A DNA stretch of 64,000 bases from Sunxiuqinia sp965372405 (GTDB taxonomy: Bacteria > Bacteroidota > Bacteroidia > Bacteroidales > Prolixibacteraceae). The notes under the pieces were generated by a model that was not told the origin of the DNA, did not search any database, and saw nothing but the letters and a program-made list of their open reading frames with translations. Location of the stretch: the NCBI GenBank assembly GCA_965372405.1, contig CBDVCE010000004.1:1-64000 (forward strand). The letters are read 5' to 3'. Within the stretch, counting starts at the first letter, position 1. Every line of letters starts with the position of its first letter. A program made the translations under genes and the position numbers. This document shows positions 1-9,615 of the stretch, in pieces.

Positions 1-127
1 ATGATAAAAATCCATATTTAACAGTCGCGACTTAAACGCCTATACCTATAGATTTAATTGCAGGATTATCATTAGGGAATTGCGTTTTCCCTTTTGTATA
101 TTTTCGAATATTTCTATTCAGGATTGA

Positions 128-342
128 TCAAGTAAGCAATCCCCCGATTCGATGAGTAGGCTCAATCAATAAAACCAATTTGCCCATTCTTAAACCTTGT
201 ATGGCTGCTGCAATACCAGCTGCTGGGGAAGCACTCTAAATTATGATGTCATATTTGTTTTGATATTTTGCCTCTGAAAGAGGAGCGGTATAAAATATGA
301 GAGCAGTAATAAAATTATTAAGTAAGTCTTTATTGTAATCAT
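128..342 (-). pseudogene. Decayed 5' fragment of an FAD-dependent oxidoreductase
   Basis: Read on the minus strand, an ATG at 342 begins a hydrophobic, signal-peptide-like stretch. After a change of frame, positions 268-128 read NKYDIII, a stop, SASPAAGIAAAIQ and then LVLLIEPTHRIGGLLT before another stop. This is the N-terminal FAD/Rossmann region of secreted FAD-dependent oxidoreductases (PF12831 type: GGxxAG, about 20 residues, then a conserved LIEPxxRxGG). The glycine loop is damaged by an in-frame stop where GG is expected. No recognisable continuation follows in 1-127, so this is a relic and not a gene. I see nothing else in 1-413. Confidence 0.72.
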
Positions 343-413
343 GGGTTTTAGTTTTAAGTATTAATAATATTTTCGAATTAATTTCTTGAAATAGAAGAGA
401 GCAAACTTATAAT

Positions 414-1280
414 TTACTGTTGATGAAAATGGTTTGAAATGAATTCAAGAACGCTTGGTAAAGCTGTTCGCCAATATGTCCAATTGTGGCCTCCATCCCT
501 TATCCTGAATTCGTGTGGAATCCCTTTTTCCCTCATTGCAATATGGACAAGGCTATTTCCTTCGTACAGGAAATCATCATCTCCGCAATCAATATACCAA
601 CGTACTTTTTTGTATTGATCTTCAGGCATGTTTTTAATAAGATATAAAGCACTGTACTTATGCAAATAATTTTCAGCTATTGAATCAGTAACATTTTCGG
701 CACGCCCCCATTTTTTAATAAATTTTTTGGAGTCTCCCTTTGTAACAGGCCTTGCTGATGCGCTTAAGGGGCATGCAGAAGAAAACATTTCCGGATGGTG
801 CAGTGCATAAATATATGTGCCTCCGCCTCCCATCGACAAACCTGCAATTGCGCGAAAACGTTTTTCGGGCTTAATACGGAATTTTCCCTCAACAAACGGG
901 ACAAATTCTTCAAAGAAAAAATCTTCATAGCGCCAATCGCCGTTTATTGAATTGAAATATCCTTTATAGCCAGTATTAGCGTCAGGCATTACAATTATCA
1001 TAGATGCTGCAACTCCTTCTTCAATGGCTTTATCGGCTATATGCTTTACTTCTCCAAATTGTACCCACCCGGTTTGATCGTCACCACTGCCATGCAACAA
1101 ATATAAAACAGGGTAACTACGCTGAGAGGTTTCATAATCAGGAGGTAGGTAAATGGCATATTTCCTATCCATATTCAATATCGTACTTTTCATTGAAAGA
1201 TCATCTATGACCTTTCCGCCCTGAGCTATAAGAGATAACGACAGGCTTAAAATGCTTAATAAGAGTAATAAGGTTTTCAT
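414..1280 (-). CDS. Secreted alpha/beta-hydrolase esterase (esterase D / feruloyl esterase-like family)
   Basis: The 288-residue protein has a clear signal peptide (about residues 1-20, ending SLSLIAQ), so it acts outside the cytoplasm. Residues 25-285 match the PF00756 esterase fold. The nucleophile elbow GLSMG places the catalytic serine at 149; a following GGGTYIYALHHP is typical of the family. Asp236 (CGDDDFLYEGN) and His265 (GGHNW) complete the likely triad. Relatives remove feruloyl or acetyl groups from xylan or hydrolyse siderophore esters; the substrate here is unknown. It lies downstream of a SusCD locus on the same strand, which fits a carbohydrate-ester role, but co-transcription is not shown. 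Confidence 0.9.
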   Translation of the reverse strand: MKTLLLLLSILSLSLSLIAQGGKVIDDLSMKSTILNMDRKYAIYLPPDYETSQRSYPVLYLLHGSGDDQTGWVQFGEVKHIADKAIEEGVAASMIIVMPDANTGYKGYFNSINGDWRYEDFFFEEFVPFVEGKFRIKPEKRFRAIAGLSMGGGGTYIYALHHPEMFSSACPLSASARPVTKGDSKKFIKKWGRAENVTDSIAENYLHKYSALYLIKNMPEDQYKKVRWYIDCGDDDFLYEGNSLVHIAMREKGIPHEFRIRDGGHNWTYWRTALPSVLEFISNHFHQQ

Positions 1281-1301
1281 TGTTATTCAGATTTATAAAT
1301 T

Positions 1302-2201
1302 TTAATCGTTGTAATATTCAAGTTCCCTTTCAATAGTTTTTTCCAGGTTATCATTTTTGTATTGGACAAGGAAGTACCAATTGCCTGATTTGTCGTATTT
1401 GTATTGATACTTTTGATTTATTAATACCCCATCCTGCAATAGGGAATTGGTCTCAGCAATATTCCCGTTTTTTTCAAATTTGTTTTCTGATTTTTCTATT
1501 AACTCACCGGAAGCATTATAAATGGCCTTTTCAACCAGCTTATTCCGCTTATTATATTTATAATATATTTGTTGAAGCAGGCTGTCATTGGTGGTAAAAA
1601 AGTATTCTTTTTCTTTTAATCCTTTTTTACAGTATTGGAATGTTTGCTTCCATTTTTTATTCCCCAGAGAATTATTGTGGTTTTCCTCAATTAACCTGTG
1701 TCTTTGATCATACTTATAGGCAACTTCACTTTCAACCTGGTTGTTTGAGGCATATACTACCTCTTTGATTAAATTTTCAAAATCATCATAAAATAATTCC
1801 GAACGAATTCCGGATTGCCCTTTATTATGTATCAAACTGGTTGATTTTAATTTCCCGTTTGCCCCGTAATGATATAACAAGGTATACGAAAGGCTGTCGT
1901 TTTGCACATAACAATCACGGGAAACTTTCCTCTCATTTTCGTATTTATAAATCCATGTCCTTATTAAAGACCCATCAGGATTGAAGCCAGACTGTTCAAT
2001 TATATTTCCTTCCTTATTAAAAAGAATTCGAGTAGAGTATTTCCCGCTTTGGGAATAGGTTTTTTCTTTAAGCAATTTGATATTCCCTTTCAAACCCCAC
2101 CTGCCCAGATCATTTTCAGGATTTTTTTCATTTAACCTGTTTCTACAAGAAAAGCAAACAATAAGAATTAAAGCAAAAATAAATACCCAACCTTTTCTCA
2201 T
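1302..2201 (-). CDS. Putative lipoprotein with YD/RHS-like repeat strands
   Basis: This 299-residue protein starts with a hydrophobic segment ending FSC (residues 8-19), so it is probably lipid-anchored, although the lipobox is not ideal. The rest is a series of about 20-22-residue strands in the pattern Y-x-Y/N-x-x-G-x-hydrophobic-x-E (YKYDQRHRLIEE, YYKYNKRNKLVEK, YQYKYDKSGNW). This resembles the YD repeats of Rhs-like and Bacteroidota surface proteins and suggests a beta-solenoid surface protein. There is no catalytic domain and no toxin tail. Function unknown. It sits 21 bases upstream of the esterase gene and probably shares its transcript. Confidence 0.7.
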   Translation of the reverse strand: MRKGWVFIFALILIVCFSCRNRLNEKNPENDLGRWGLKGNIKLLKEKTYSQSGKYSTRILFNKEGNIIEQSGFNPDGSLIRTWIYKYENERKVSRDCYVQNDSLSYTLLYHYGANGKLKSTSLIHNKGQSGIRSELFYDDFENLIKEVVYASNNQVESEVAYKYDQRHRLIEENHNNSLGNKKWKQTFQYCKKGLKEKEYFFTTNDSLLQQIYYKYNKRNKLVEKAIYNASGELIEKSENKFEKNGNIAETNSLLQDGVLINQKYQYKYDKSGNWYFLVQYKNDNLEKTIERELEYYND

Positions 2202-2327
2202 CTGTAAAGATTCTTTTTAAAGTAAAATGTGCAAGTCTAACTTTTCAGGATTTTGTAGTTGCCTGACAGAAGCCTTGATACAACTACCGTTTCGCCTAAT
2301 TTTTATATACACTGTTTGCCAATAGTT

Positions 2328-3359
2328 TTATTCATTTACAATTACTAAAATACGTTCTGTAATATCTATAGCAGTAGTTATATTTGATAAATCTGAATAT
2401 AATTCTCCATTTGCCCCAGAATGGTGTCCGTGACCAACTACTTCCATTAAATAACTTTTTCGATTGTCATCATTTAAGTTAATAATAGGAGTACTGTAAA
2501 TTAATGAGGGCTGTCCTACATAACCACTCCCACTGTATATTTCATTATCAGGGAAGGCATCCTTATTGTAATATTCATTCCAATCAAATGAGCGATTTAC
2601 TTCATATAGCACTTTAAATTGATGTACCGAGGTATTCGATAATTTTGATTTTAAAACATAGTGGCTTTTGGGTGTAGCTCCAGTTATCCCATCAAATAAT
2701 GCAGTTTCAGGAGTTGGTAAGTTAATTCCATCAACCTCAACTATATTTCTTTTATGTGACCAATATGGAATAGCTTCTGGCCGCCTCACAGAAACCCTTG
2801 CCGGTTCCCCTTCAATCTCTTGCCAAAATATACCTGTAGCAATATTTTTGGTAGCATAAAGTGTTTCAATATAATTCCCTGAAGTGTCCTCTATCCAAAT
2901 TGCCATTATTGAATAATAGTCCTTTATACCTTTGGTTACTTCAATAGTAATATTCTCACCAACAATATTTTTATTCGTGCCAAAGACTTCATACTTAATT
3001 TCTTTAATCTCATTTCCTATATTTTGCCGTGAACGGTAATATTGGCCGAATTCATATATTTTAGTAAATGGCTTTATATTATAAAAAACTCCCAATACAG
3101 TAAACAATATTATTGCCACACTCATTAAAAGAGGGGGAGAAAGCTTTATTAACCACTTTTGCTTTATACTATATTTCTTTAATGGTTCCCAGTTATTGAA
3201 TATATGAAAAATAATAAGCAGAAGAAAAACAAATCCAATTGTTGTGTGAATTGCAGCAGTCGTATTGGAATGCCGAGATAAAAACATCAATCCACTGGTA
3301 ATAGTTAAAGTTATTATTGACCCTCCTAAAAACAGGCTTACAAATTTTTTCATTTTCAT
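2328..3359 (-). CDS. Membrane protein with DUF4405-like heme-b helices and a DUF2271-like periplasmic domain
   Basis: Residues 1-100 hold three membrane helices (about 10-27, 37-54, 75-95). His38 and His52 sit in one helix with the spacing seen in small cytochrome-b-like DUF4405 proteins. Residues 118-343 form an exported domain whose start (ITIEV, then AIWIEDTSGNYIETLY) looks like DUF2271. A later region has TGATPKS and GHGHHSGANG, a possible metal or cofactor loop. Such proteins are associated with FMN-binding and periplasmic electron-transfer systems, so a membrane redox role is plausible but unproven. The start could equally be the second Met (3353). It has its own gap of about 140 bases from the SusCD terminator. 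Confidence 0.6.
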   Translation of the reverse strand: MKMKKFVSLFLGGSIITLTITSGLMFLSRHSNTTAAIHTTIGFVFLLLIIFHIFNNWEPLKKYSIKQKWLIKLSPPLLMSVAIILFTVLGVFYNIKPFTKIYEFGQYYRSRQNIGNEIKEIKYEVFGTNKNIVGENITIEVTKGIKDYYSIMAIWIEDTSGNYIETLYATKNIATGIFWQEIEGEPARVSVRRPEAIPYWSHKRNIVEVDGINLPTPETALFDGITGATPKSHYVLKSKLSNTSVHQFKVLYEVNRSFDWNEYYNKDAFPDNEIYSGSGYVGQPSLIYSTPIINLNDDNRKSYLMEVVGHGHHSGANGELYSDLSNITTAIDITERILVIVNE

Positions 3360-3454
3360 TTAATTTTTGCCAACATATAAATACAAACAATTCCGGATTT
3401 AAAATCAGGGCAAAAAAAACATTCCCCTAAATATGGCTACACAATCATCTATAA

Positions 3455-3490
3455 AAAAGAACTGTTCCTGATTCCCGAAACAGTTCTTTT
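3455..3490 (-). terminator. Intrinsic terminator of the susCD operon
   Basis: A perfect 12-base stem (AAAAGAACTGTT / AACAGTTCTTTT) closes a 12-base loop directly after the lipoprotein gene. Minus-strand reading ends in a U-rich tract. Confidence 0.8.
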
Positions 3491-3499
3491 GGTATAGTA

Positions 3500-4270
3500 T
3501 TAATAATTAAATCCTTTACGCTTATACAATGCCACATTATAAGAGGCATAATCATGGACAGATAACTCATCTTCTGTCATTAAAGTGAAATGGTATTGTC
3601 CTGAAGTAGGCCATGAGAAAGCAGGGCCGCCTAAAACTTTTATTGCTGAAAAACCCGCATACTGGTCAACAACCTTAAATACCCCTTTAACAACACTGCC
3701 ATCGGCTTTCCTTAGTTCAAAATTTGCCGCACTGTTGAGGTCCATATACACTTCTTGTCCCATGTAATCAGCAAATCCCTCATCAGAAGGTTTTACCATC
3801 CACCATTGAGGGGTTACACAGTCTGGCATCCCATTCCCAAAGACTAAGCCAGTTGGATGGTCGGTAGCCCAAACCCAGGTTTTTCCCGGTCCGCCGCCGG
3901 TTAACATTTTCCATGCAGGGTCGGTATCGAAAAACGCATTATCGTTATTATCGACTGTAAATTCGCGCGAGGTAGTAACTGAACCTCCTTCACAAAATGC
4001 AGTAAATTCAACTGTATAATTTCCTGCAAAAGGTAGATAAACTTCAGCATATATTTTGTTAGACCACCCTGTGCCCCAGTCCCAATAAGGAATAATCCCG
4101 GTTGTATTATTTTTCAACACAACGGTATTAGAACCGGCAGGTTGCTGGATAATCTCAATATCCAATTGATCTTCGGTCAGGATTTCACCTAAGTCCTGGC
4201 TGTCTTCGATGGTTTCGCAAGCTGTAATAATTAAGCTTAACCCGAGAAGGTAATATATAATCTTTTTCAT
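3500..4270 (-). CDS. SusE-position outer-membrane lipoprotein with PKD/Ig-like domain
   Basis: The 256-residue product has a lipobox (LSLIITAC, Cys18). An Ig/PKD-like region (about 35-105: VVLKNNTTGIIPYWDWG, then YAEVYLPFAGNYTVEFTAF) is followed by an aromatic-rich domain (TWVWATDHPTG, PQWWMVKP). Third-position lipoproteins in SusCD loci usually bind glycans at the cell surface, and the exposed Trp/Tyr residues fit that. It lies 23 bases after susD and before a terminator, so it is the last gene of this operon. Sequence similarity to SusE itself is not evident; the role is inferred from position. Confidence 0.72.
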   Translation of the reverse strand: MKKIIYYLLGLSLIITACETIEDSQDLGEILTEDQLDIEIIQQPAGSNTVVLKNNTTGIIPYWDWGTGWSNKIYAEVYLPFAGNYTVEFTAFCEGGSVTTSREFTVDNNDNAFFDTDPAWKMLTGGGPGKTWVWATDHPTGLVFGNGMPDCVTPQWWMVKPSDEGFADYMGQEVYMDLNSAANFELRKADGSVVKGVFKVVDQYAGFSAIKVLGGPAFSWPTSGQYHFTLMTEDELSVHDYASYNVALYKRKGFNY

Positions 4271-4293
4271 ATTTCCTAATTTAAATAATTGAT

Positions 4294-6000
4294 TTAAAAC
4301 ATTATATCACCTGAAACTGTCCAACCCGAATTTTGCTCCAGTACTCCCTGCGAGAGTTGTATCTCGTTATTGGGAATCATAAGGAATCCACCGGTTTCAT
4401 TAATCCGCTGATCAATCAGGTCAAAGAATCCTTGCCCCCTGTCTTGATTGATCGTTGTTTCGACAGTCATGTTATAGATGGTAGCGCCATCCATATTTTG
4501 TTTTAAGATAGTACCGGCGCCACTGCCATGCCACCTCAATACATCAAAATAGCGGACACCTTCGAATGCCAGTTCATGACGGCGTTCTAACTTGATGTTT
4601 TCCAGGGTGGCCGGTACCGAAGGCAGGTTGACCCTGTCCCTTACAATATCCATATACTCCTGCGCTTTACTGCTTCCTAATTCAGCCCCCATCAAATAAA
4701 CATCCGAGAGGCGGATTATAGCAACGTTCTGAGCATTATTGATCATAAAATTATCCGATGTATTATACATTGAGACACTGTAATTCCTTTTTTTACCATC
4801 AGTATCAAGAACATTAATACCGACGTACTTTTTACCAAAATACCCTGTTTCCTGCCATTGCATATCAGCTCCCCAAACGTATTCATCAATCCCCTCGGAG
4901 GGGTCATCAACTTTTAGTATCGAGCCTTGTTTTCTAATGTCGTCATCGAGCCATGACAGGTATAATTTTGGATTTACCGGTGCAAATCCCCATCCTCTTG
5001 CAAAAGGCACCTGAGCTGTTCCTTCCCTCATACCACAGAAAAGGTTCACCTGGTTACTATGAAACGTCATTTCACCCCACGCTGTTGATATAAGTGGCGC
5101 GTAAATAACCGAGAAAACCGCCTCGGTGTTTCCTCCTTCATCACCAACCCATTGGAGGTTATTGTCTTTGGCATAACCATAAGTATCCTGGGATATGGAG
5201 TATGTCCAAAGATTCCTAAAATCCGGGACTAAAGAGTGCCCGCTATTGGCGATACAATCGTCCACCCAGCCAATCACCTGTTGTTTAGAAATGGAACCTC
5301 CTTCTTCTGGTAAAACAATCTCAGCCTTTTGGTAATAACCCGTATAGAACAAGAAAACCCTTGCCATATATGCTTCGGCAGCCCATTTTGTCGCCCTGCC
5401 AAATTCAGATTGCGCTACCGCGACATTAGGCAGGTTATCAATGGCTGTTTTTAAATCCAATGCTATTTGCCCATATAATTCATCTGCGCTTGCTTTGGGA
5501 AGGTTCTCAGGATCTGTTTTAAGTAGCATCGGAACAGACCCAAACAAACGAGCCAGGTTGAAATAAAACATCGCCCTTAAAAAACTTGTTTCTCCAATAA
5601 CCCTTTTCTTTTGTTCTTCAGATTCCCATACCTCAACATTGTCGAGAGCGGACAGAAGAGAGTTGCACCTAAATATTCCCTTGTAATTATGGCCCCATGC
5701 ATTGGAGTGCTCGTTCTCGCCGGTTACTCTGAAAACATTGATTGCTTCCGGAGCCCTGTCGTTTTGACCCCCTCCTCCAAAACGGTCATCCGACATCAGT
5801 TCTGAAAGCAATAAAATATTACCGAAGCCGCCAAATGAAGGCAAAACAGAATAAATACCCGTCAGCAACTGATTTGCATCGGCAGGATTTTTTGGGAAAT
5901 TAGAAGTTGTTGTCTGAGTCAGGTTTTTGGTATCGAGGAAACTTTCGCTACATCCTGTTAAAAACAGGATAATAAGTAATAATGAGATTATCTTTTTCAT
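4294..6000 (-). CDS. susD: RagB/SusD family glycan-binding outer-membrane lipoprotein
   Basis: The 568-residue lipoprotein (lipobox LFLTGC, Cys17) has the family landmarks: an N-terminal NLTQTTTSNFP segment, a TPR-like helical core (SFLRAMFYFNLARLFGSVPML), and the C-terminal RRHELAFEGVRYFDVLRW signature. SusD proteins lid the TonB-dependent SusC channel and deliver oligosaccharides to it. It lies 12 bases downstream of susC. The substrate cannot be read from sequence. Confidence 0.96.
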   Translation of the reverse strand: MKKIISLLLIILFLTGCSESFLDTKNLTQTTTSNFPKNPADANQLLTGIYSVLPSFGGFGNILLLSELMSDDRFGGGGQNDRAPEAINVFRVTGENEHSNAWGHNYKGIFRCNSLLSALDNVEVWESEEQKKRVIGETSFLRAMFYFNLARLFGSVPMLLKTDPENLPKASADELYGQIALDLKTAIDNLPNVAVAQSEFGRATKWAAEAYMARVFLFYTGYYQKAEIVLPEEGGSISKQQVIGWVDDCIANSGHSLVPDFRNLWTYSISQDTYGYAKDNNLQWVGDEGGNTEAVFSVIYAPLISTAWGEMTFHSNQVNLFCGMREGTAQVPFARGWGFAPVNPKLYLSWLDDDIRKQGSILKVDDPSEGIDEYVWGADMQWQETGYFGKKYVGINVLDTDGKKRNYSVSMYNTSDNFMINNAQNVAIIRLSDVYLMGAELGSSKAQEYMDIVRDRVNLPSVPATLENIKLERRHELAFEGVRYFDVLRWHGSGAGTILKQNMDGATIYNMTVETTINQDRGQGFFDLIDQRINETGGFLMIPNNEIQLSQGVLEQNSGWTVSGDIMF

Positions 6001-6012
6001 AATGATTCCTTT

Positions 6013-9000
6013 TTAAAATTTAACACTAAAACCAACCATATAAGTCCTGGGACTTGGATAAAACCCAATGTCAACCCCATTCGCCCAACCAACTCCATTG
6101 TCATTTGTACTGGTTCCTATTTCAGGATCCATACCGGAATAACCCGTGAATGTGAAAATATTCTGAGCGGTCAGGTATAACCTGAATTCCTGGAATGAAG
6201 CAAACTTTAAATGTTTATTAAAATCATAACCTAAAGTTATGTTGCTGATTCTCCAGTAGTCGCCATCTTCAATATCGAGTTGGGAAGTATACTGGGTATT
6301 AATGGATGCGCCATTCTGGACACGGGGAATCCTGTTTGAGGTTCCTTCTCCATGCCAACGGCTCAGGTCTTCAGCTACATAGTTACCCAGGGGCGAACTG
6401 GAATCGCGCCATTTCCGGGCAATTTGATTGCCTGCAACCCCGTTTGTTGCAACGGAAAGATCAAACCCCTTGTAGCTGCAATTAAAGCCCAAAGAGAATA
6501 TTACATCGGGATTAGGATCGCCTATCATTCCTTTATCCTTGTCATCAATAACACCATCATCATTTATATCGACAAAAATTACATCTCCGGGTACTGACGC
6601 AGGTGATATTACCGTACCCTGCGAGTTCTTATAGTCTAAAACTTGCTGTTCATTTTGGAATATTCCGGCTGTTTTGAACCCCCAGAAATAACCTATAGGA
6701 AATCCTACCTGGGCACGAGCAACAGTTGGCCCATTCCCCCAGAGTTTAACACTTGCTGCATCAATAATCCCCTGGCTGTTATCAATACGGGTAACTTCGT
6801 TTTTGTTATACCCTATGTTTGCATTTATGCTATAATGAAAATCACCGCTATTATTTTTCCAGTCGAGACTGAGCTCAACACCTTTATTGCTGATATCGCC
6901 GCCATTAATATATGGAGCCGTAGATACCCCCCAACTTGCTAATATCGGAGCCGGAACTAACCAGTCTTTGGTCTGTTTGTAGTACCAGTCTGCTGCAACG
7001 CCAAGCTTGTTGTTGAAAAAACGGGCATCAATACCTATATCTAGCTGCTCTGAAGTTTCCCATGTAAGGTCTGTGGTAGGAAGATTACTGGGATAAGCCC
7101 CGGATGACGGGCTGGCTTTGCCTTCACCAAAGTAATAGTTTGCTGGCGATGTAGGAGAGTTAAATGATATTAAGGACATATATTGGAAGGGCGGGATACT
7201 CTGGTTCCCGTTTTGCCCCCAGCTGGCACGTAACTTTAAAAAACCCATTGTTGATGCAAGGGATTTCATAAATGGTTCATTCGACACAACCCATCCTGCC
7301 GAAGCCGATGGGAAATACCCCCACCTGTGCCCAGGTGCAAAATTGGACGAACCGTCAGCACGCATAACAACCGTTGCCATGTAGGTTTCTTTGTAGTCGT
7401 AATTAACACGCCCGAAATAAGATTGCAGTATATACTCCCGATGAGGGCTTCCACTAATGGAAGCAGTTCCATCCTGAGTATTATTGGCATTTGCAATATA
7501 TGCATGTTCGTAGTCATCAAACTGATTATTCAGATTGGTTACTGCAAGGTCTTCACCAAGACCACTTTTTTCGGCAGAAGTTCCTGCCATAATGTTTATA
7601 TTATGCATCCCTCCAATACTGAAGTCGTAGGTTGCAGTATTTTCGAAAACCCAGGAGTATCTGACGTTCATGTTTTGATTGGTGATGTCTTCTGTCCTTC
7701 TACTATAATTAGACAAACTATAAACCGGTTGATAGCTCCTGAAACTTGAAGTAGCTTGCGAAAATCCAAAACTACTCCTGAAAATCAAACCCCTAATAGG
7801 TTGTATAGTGGTAAAGACATTTGCATTTAGTCTATTACTCTTTGTCCCGTTATATCCTCTTGTATACTCCATCGCTCCAACCGGGTTTCCGTCATTTAAG
7901 TCCCAGGGGATAGCATAATGGTATTCCCCCACGATGTCGTTCCCGTTTTCATCCCTGCCATACAACGGTAGGAAAGGGCTAGTTTTTATCGCATTATTAA
8001 TATCGTTCCACCACATGTTCCCTGTCCCGATACCATGCCTGTCGGTATAAGTAAAAGAGAGGTTTTCTCCGAATTTAATGATGTCGAGTTCTCCTTTGGA
8101 GTACAATACATGTTCGGTATTTACCCTGAGGGTATACCTGCTATATTCCGACTGGACAGGATATCCGTAAATACCTTCCTGATCGGTGTAAGAAAGGCCA
8201 ATAGAATATATTGACTTTTCCGAACCTCCGGAAATATTCAGGGTATGGTTCTGTATCGGGGCATCTTTATTCTCCATTGCCTCTAACCAGTTGGTACCAT
8301 TCCATGTACCATTCTGAATTCTATCCCAATCGCCGGGAGCCAGCCATTCCGCAAAGTCATAAGGCCTTAGCCCTGCATTAACCTGGGCTTCGTTTTGAAG
8401 TACCGCATACTCTTTAGCATTTAATAAGGGGAGCCGTTTGTAAACGTTCTGTATGCCATAGTATCCGTTATAGGAAATCATTGCCTTACCGGGTTTCCCT
8501 TTTTTTGTTGTTACCAGTACTACTCCGTTTGAAGCACGAGCACCATAAATTGCCGCAGAAGCAGCATCTTTTAGTATATCGATAGTTTCAATATCAGCAG
8601 GATTCAGGTAATCAATATTACCTCTGGAAACCCCATCAACAATGTACAATGGTTGTGAATTCCCGGTAGTTCCAATACCCCTGATATTTACTTTAAAGCC
8701 TGCACCTGGTTCGCCTGACCTTTTTATGATGCTCACGCCTGCAACCTTGTTTTGCAAGGCTGTAATTGGAGAAACCGTGTTCATTCTTTGAATATCTTCA
8801 CCTTTAACCTGTATTGTAGAACCGGTAAGGAGTTTCTTTTTCTGCACCCCATAACCAATAGCTACAACTTCTTCAATACCGATGGCATCAGCTACCATGG
8901 TAACGTTAATTGTAGATTGGCTACCAACCACAAATTCCTGGCTTAACATCCCAACAAATGAAAATAACAAGGTTGCGTCACCAGAAACATCTGCCAGTGA

Positions 9001-9501
9001 AAAGTTTCCGTCAAAGTCGGTAATCGTACCGCTCATTGTTCCTTTGATGACAATGGATACACCGGGTAAAGGCTGCCCATCTGAGTCTGTTACATTTCCA
9101 GAAACAGTATTTTCCTTTTGTTGCAGTACAGTTTCACTTGGAGATAAAATGACAATCTGGTTCTCCATGATACGATATTTCACGCCAGACTCGTTAAACA
9201 GTTTGCTAAGCACCTTATCTATTGGTGCATCTTTCAATTTTAGACTTACTGATCGCTCTACATCGATTAAGTCAATATTATATAAAAAGGCATAGTCACT
9301 TTCTTGCTCTATATGACTCAGCACATCAACAACAGTAGATTTTTCAAAATCCAATGTTAATCGTTGTTGTTGAGCTTGACCTATCCCGGCAAATAGCTGA
9401 AATGCAGAAAGTAAAATAATAAATACAGATAGTTTCATCGCAATAATAATCTTACGTAAGGATTCCCATATACGAGAATCATACAATTCATTTTTTTTCA
9501 T
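6013..9501 (-). CDS. susC: SusC/RagA TonB-dependent transporter with signalling STN domain
   Basis: At 1162 residues this is a large SusC. In order: an extended N-terminus with a signal helix (about 22-43, ending GIGQAQ); an STN secretin/TonB short domain (about 47-120: RLTLDFEKSTVVDVLSHIE); a CarboxypepD_reg domain (about 130-200: SGNVTDSDGQPLPGVSI); the plug (about 225-345: NIRGIGTTGNSQPLYIVDG); and a 22-strand-type barrel ending in Phe (MVGFSVKF). The STN domain is the part that talks to a FecR anti-sigma factor, and fecR and an ECF sigma gene lie directly upstream. The barrel and susD look richer in G+C than fecR. Confidence 0.97.
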   Translation of the reverse strand: MKKNELYDSRIWESLRKIIIAMKLSVFIILLSAFQLFAGIGQAQQQRLTLDFEKSTVVDVLSHIEQESDYAFLYNIDLIDVERSVSLKLKDAPIDKVLSKLFNESGVKYRIMENQIVILSPSETVLQQKENTVSGNVTDSDGQPLPGVSIVIKGTMSGTITDFDGNFSLADVSGDATLLFSFVGMLSQEFVVGSQSTINVTMVADAIGIEEVVAIGYGVQKKKLLTGSTIQVKGEDIQRMNTVSPITALQNKVAGVSIIKRSGEPGAGFKVNIRGIGTTGNSQPLYIVDGVSRGNIDYLNPADIETIDILKDAASAAIYGARASNGVVLVTTKKGKPGKAMISYNGYYGIQNVYKRLPLLNAKEYAVLQNEAQVNAGLRPYDFAEWLAPGDWDRIQNGTWNGTNWLEAMENKDAPIQNHTLNISGGSEKSIYSIGLSYTDQEGIYGYPVQSEYSRYTLRVNTEHVLYSKGELDIIKFGENLSFTYTDRHGIGTGNMWWNDINNAIKTSPFLPLYGRDENGNDIVGEYHYAIPWDLNDGNPVGAMEYTRGYNGTKSNRLNANVFTTIQPIRGLIFRSSFGFSQATSSFRSYQPVYSLSNYSRRTEDITNQNMNVRYSWVFENTATYDFSIGGMHNINIMAGTSAEKSGLGEDLAVTNLNNQFDDYEHAYIANANNTQDGTASISGSPHREYILQSYFGRVNYDYKETYMATVVMRADGSSNFAPGHRWGYFPSASAGWVVSNEPFMKSLASTMGFLKLRASWGQNGNQSIPPFQYMSLISFNSPTSPANYYFGEGKASPSSGAYPSNLPTTDLTWETSEQLDIGIDARFFNNKLGVAADWYYKQTKDWLVPAPILASWGVSTAPYINGGDISNKGVELSLDWKNNSGDFHYSINANIGYNKNEVTRIDNSQGIIDAASVKLWGNGPTVARAQVGFPIGYFWGFKTAGIFQNEQQVLDYKNSQGTVISPASVPGDVIFVDINDDGVIDDKDKGMIGDPNPDVIFSLGFNCSYKGFDLSVATNGVAGNQIARKWRDSSSPLGNYVAEDLSRWHGEGTSNRIPRVQNGASINTQYTSQLDIEDGDYWRISNITLGYDFNKHLKFASFQEFRLYLTAQNIFTFTGYSGMDPEIGTSTNDNGVGWANGVDIGFYPSPRTYMVGFSVKF

Positions 9502-9549
9502 AACTTTGTTTTGTTAATTACTTGATTTGATAGTAGTAAACACATGTTG

Positions 9550-9581
9550 ATGGCGGAGAGTGTAGCAGCACTTTTCGCCAT
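9550..9581. other. Hairpin between fecR and susC
   Basis: ATGGCG and CGCCAT, with an extended inner stem (AGTG / CACT), fold in the 114-base gap between fecR and susC. On the minus-strand mRNA no U-tract follows, so it is more likely a processing or stability element that sets the susC level apart from fecR than a terminator. A T-run follows on the plus strand, but no plus-strand gene enters from the left. Confidence 0.45.
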
Positions 9582-9615
9582 TAGTTTTTTTCACATAGGC
9601 ACTCGTTTTAAGTAT

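Noticed and set aside
7327..7749. Plus-strand frames inside susC
   Set aside because: Long antisense frames within a GC-richer gene; no domain or start signal.
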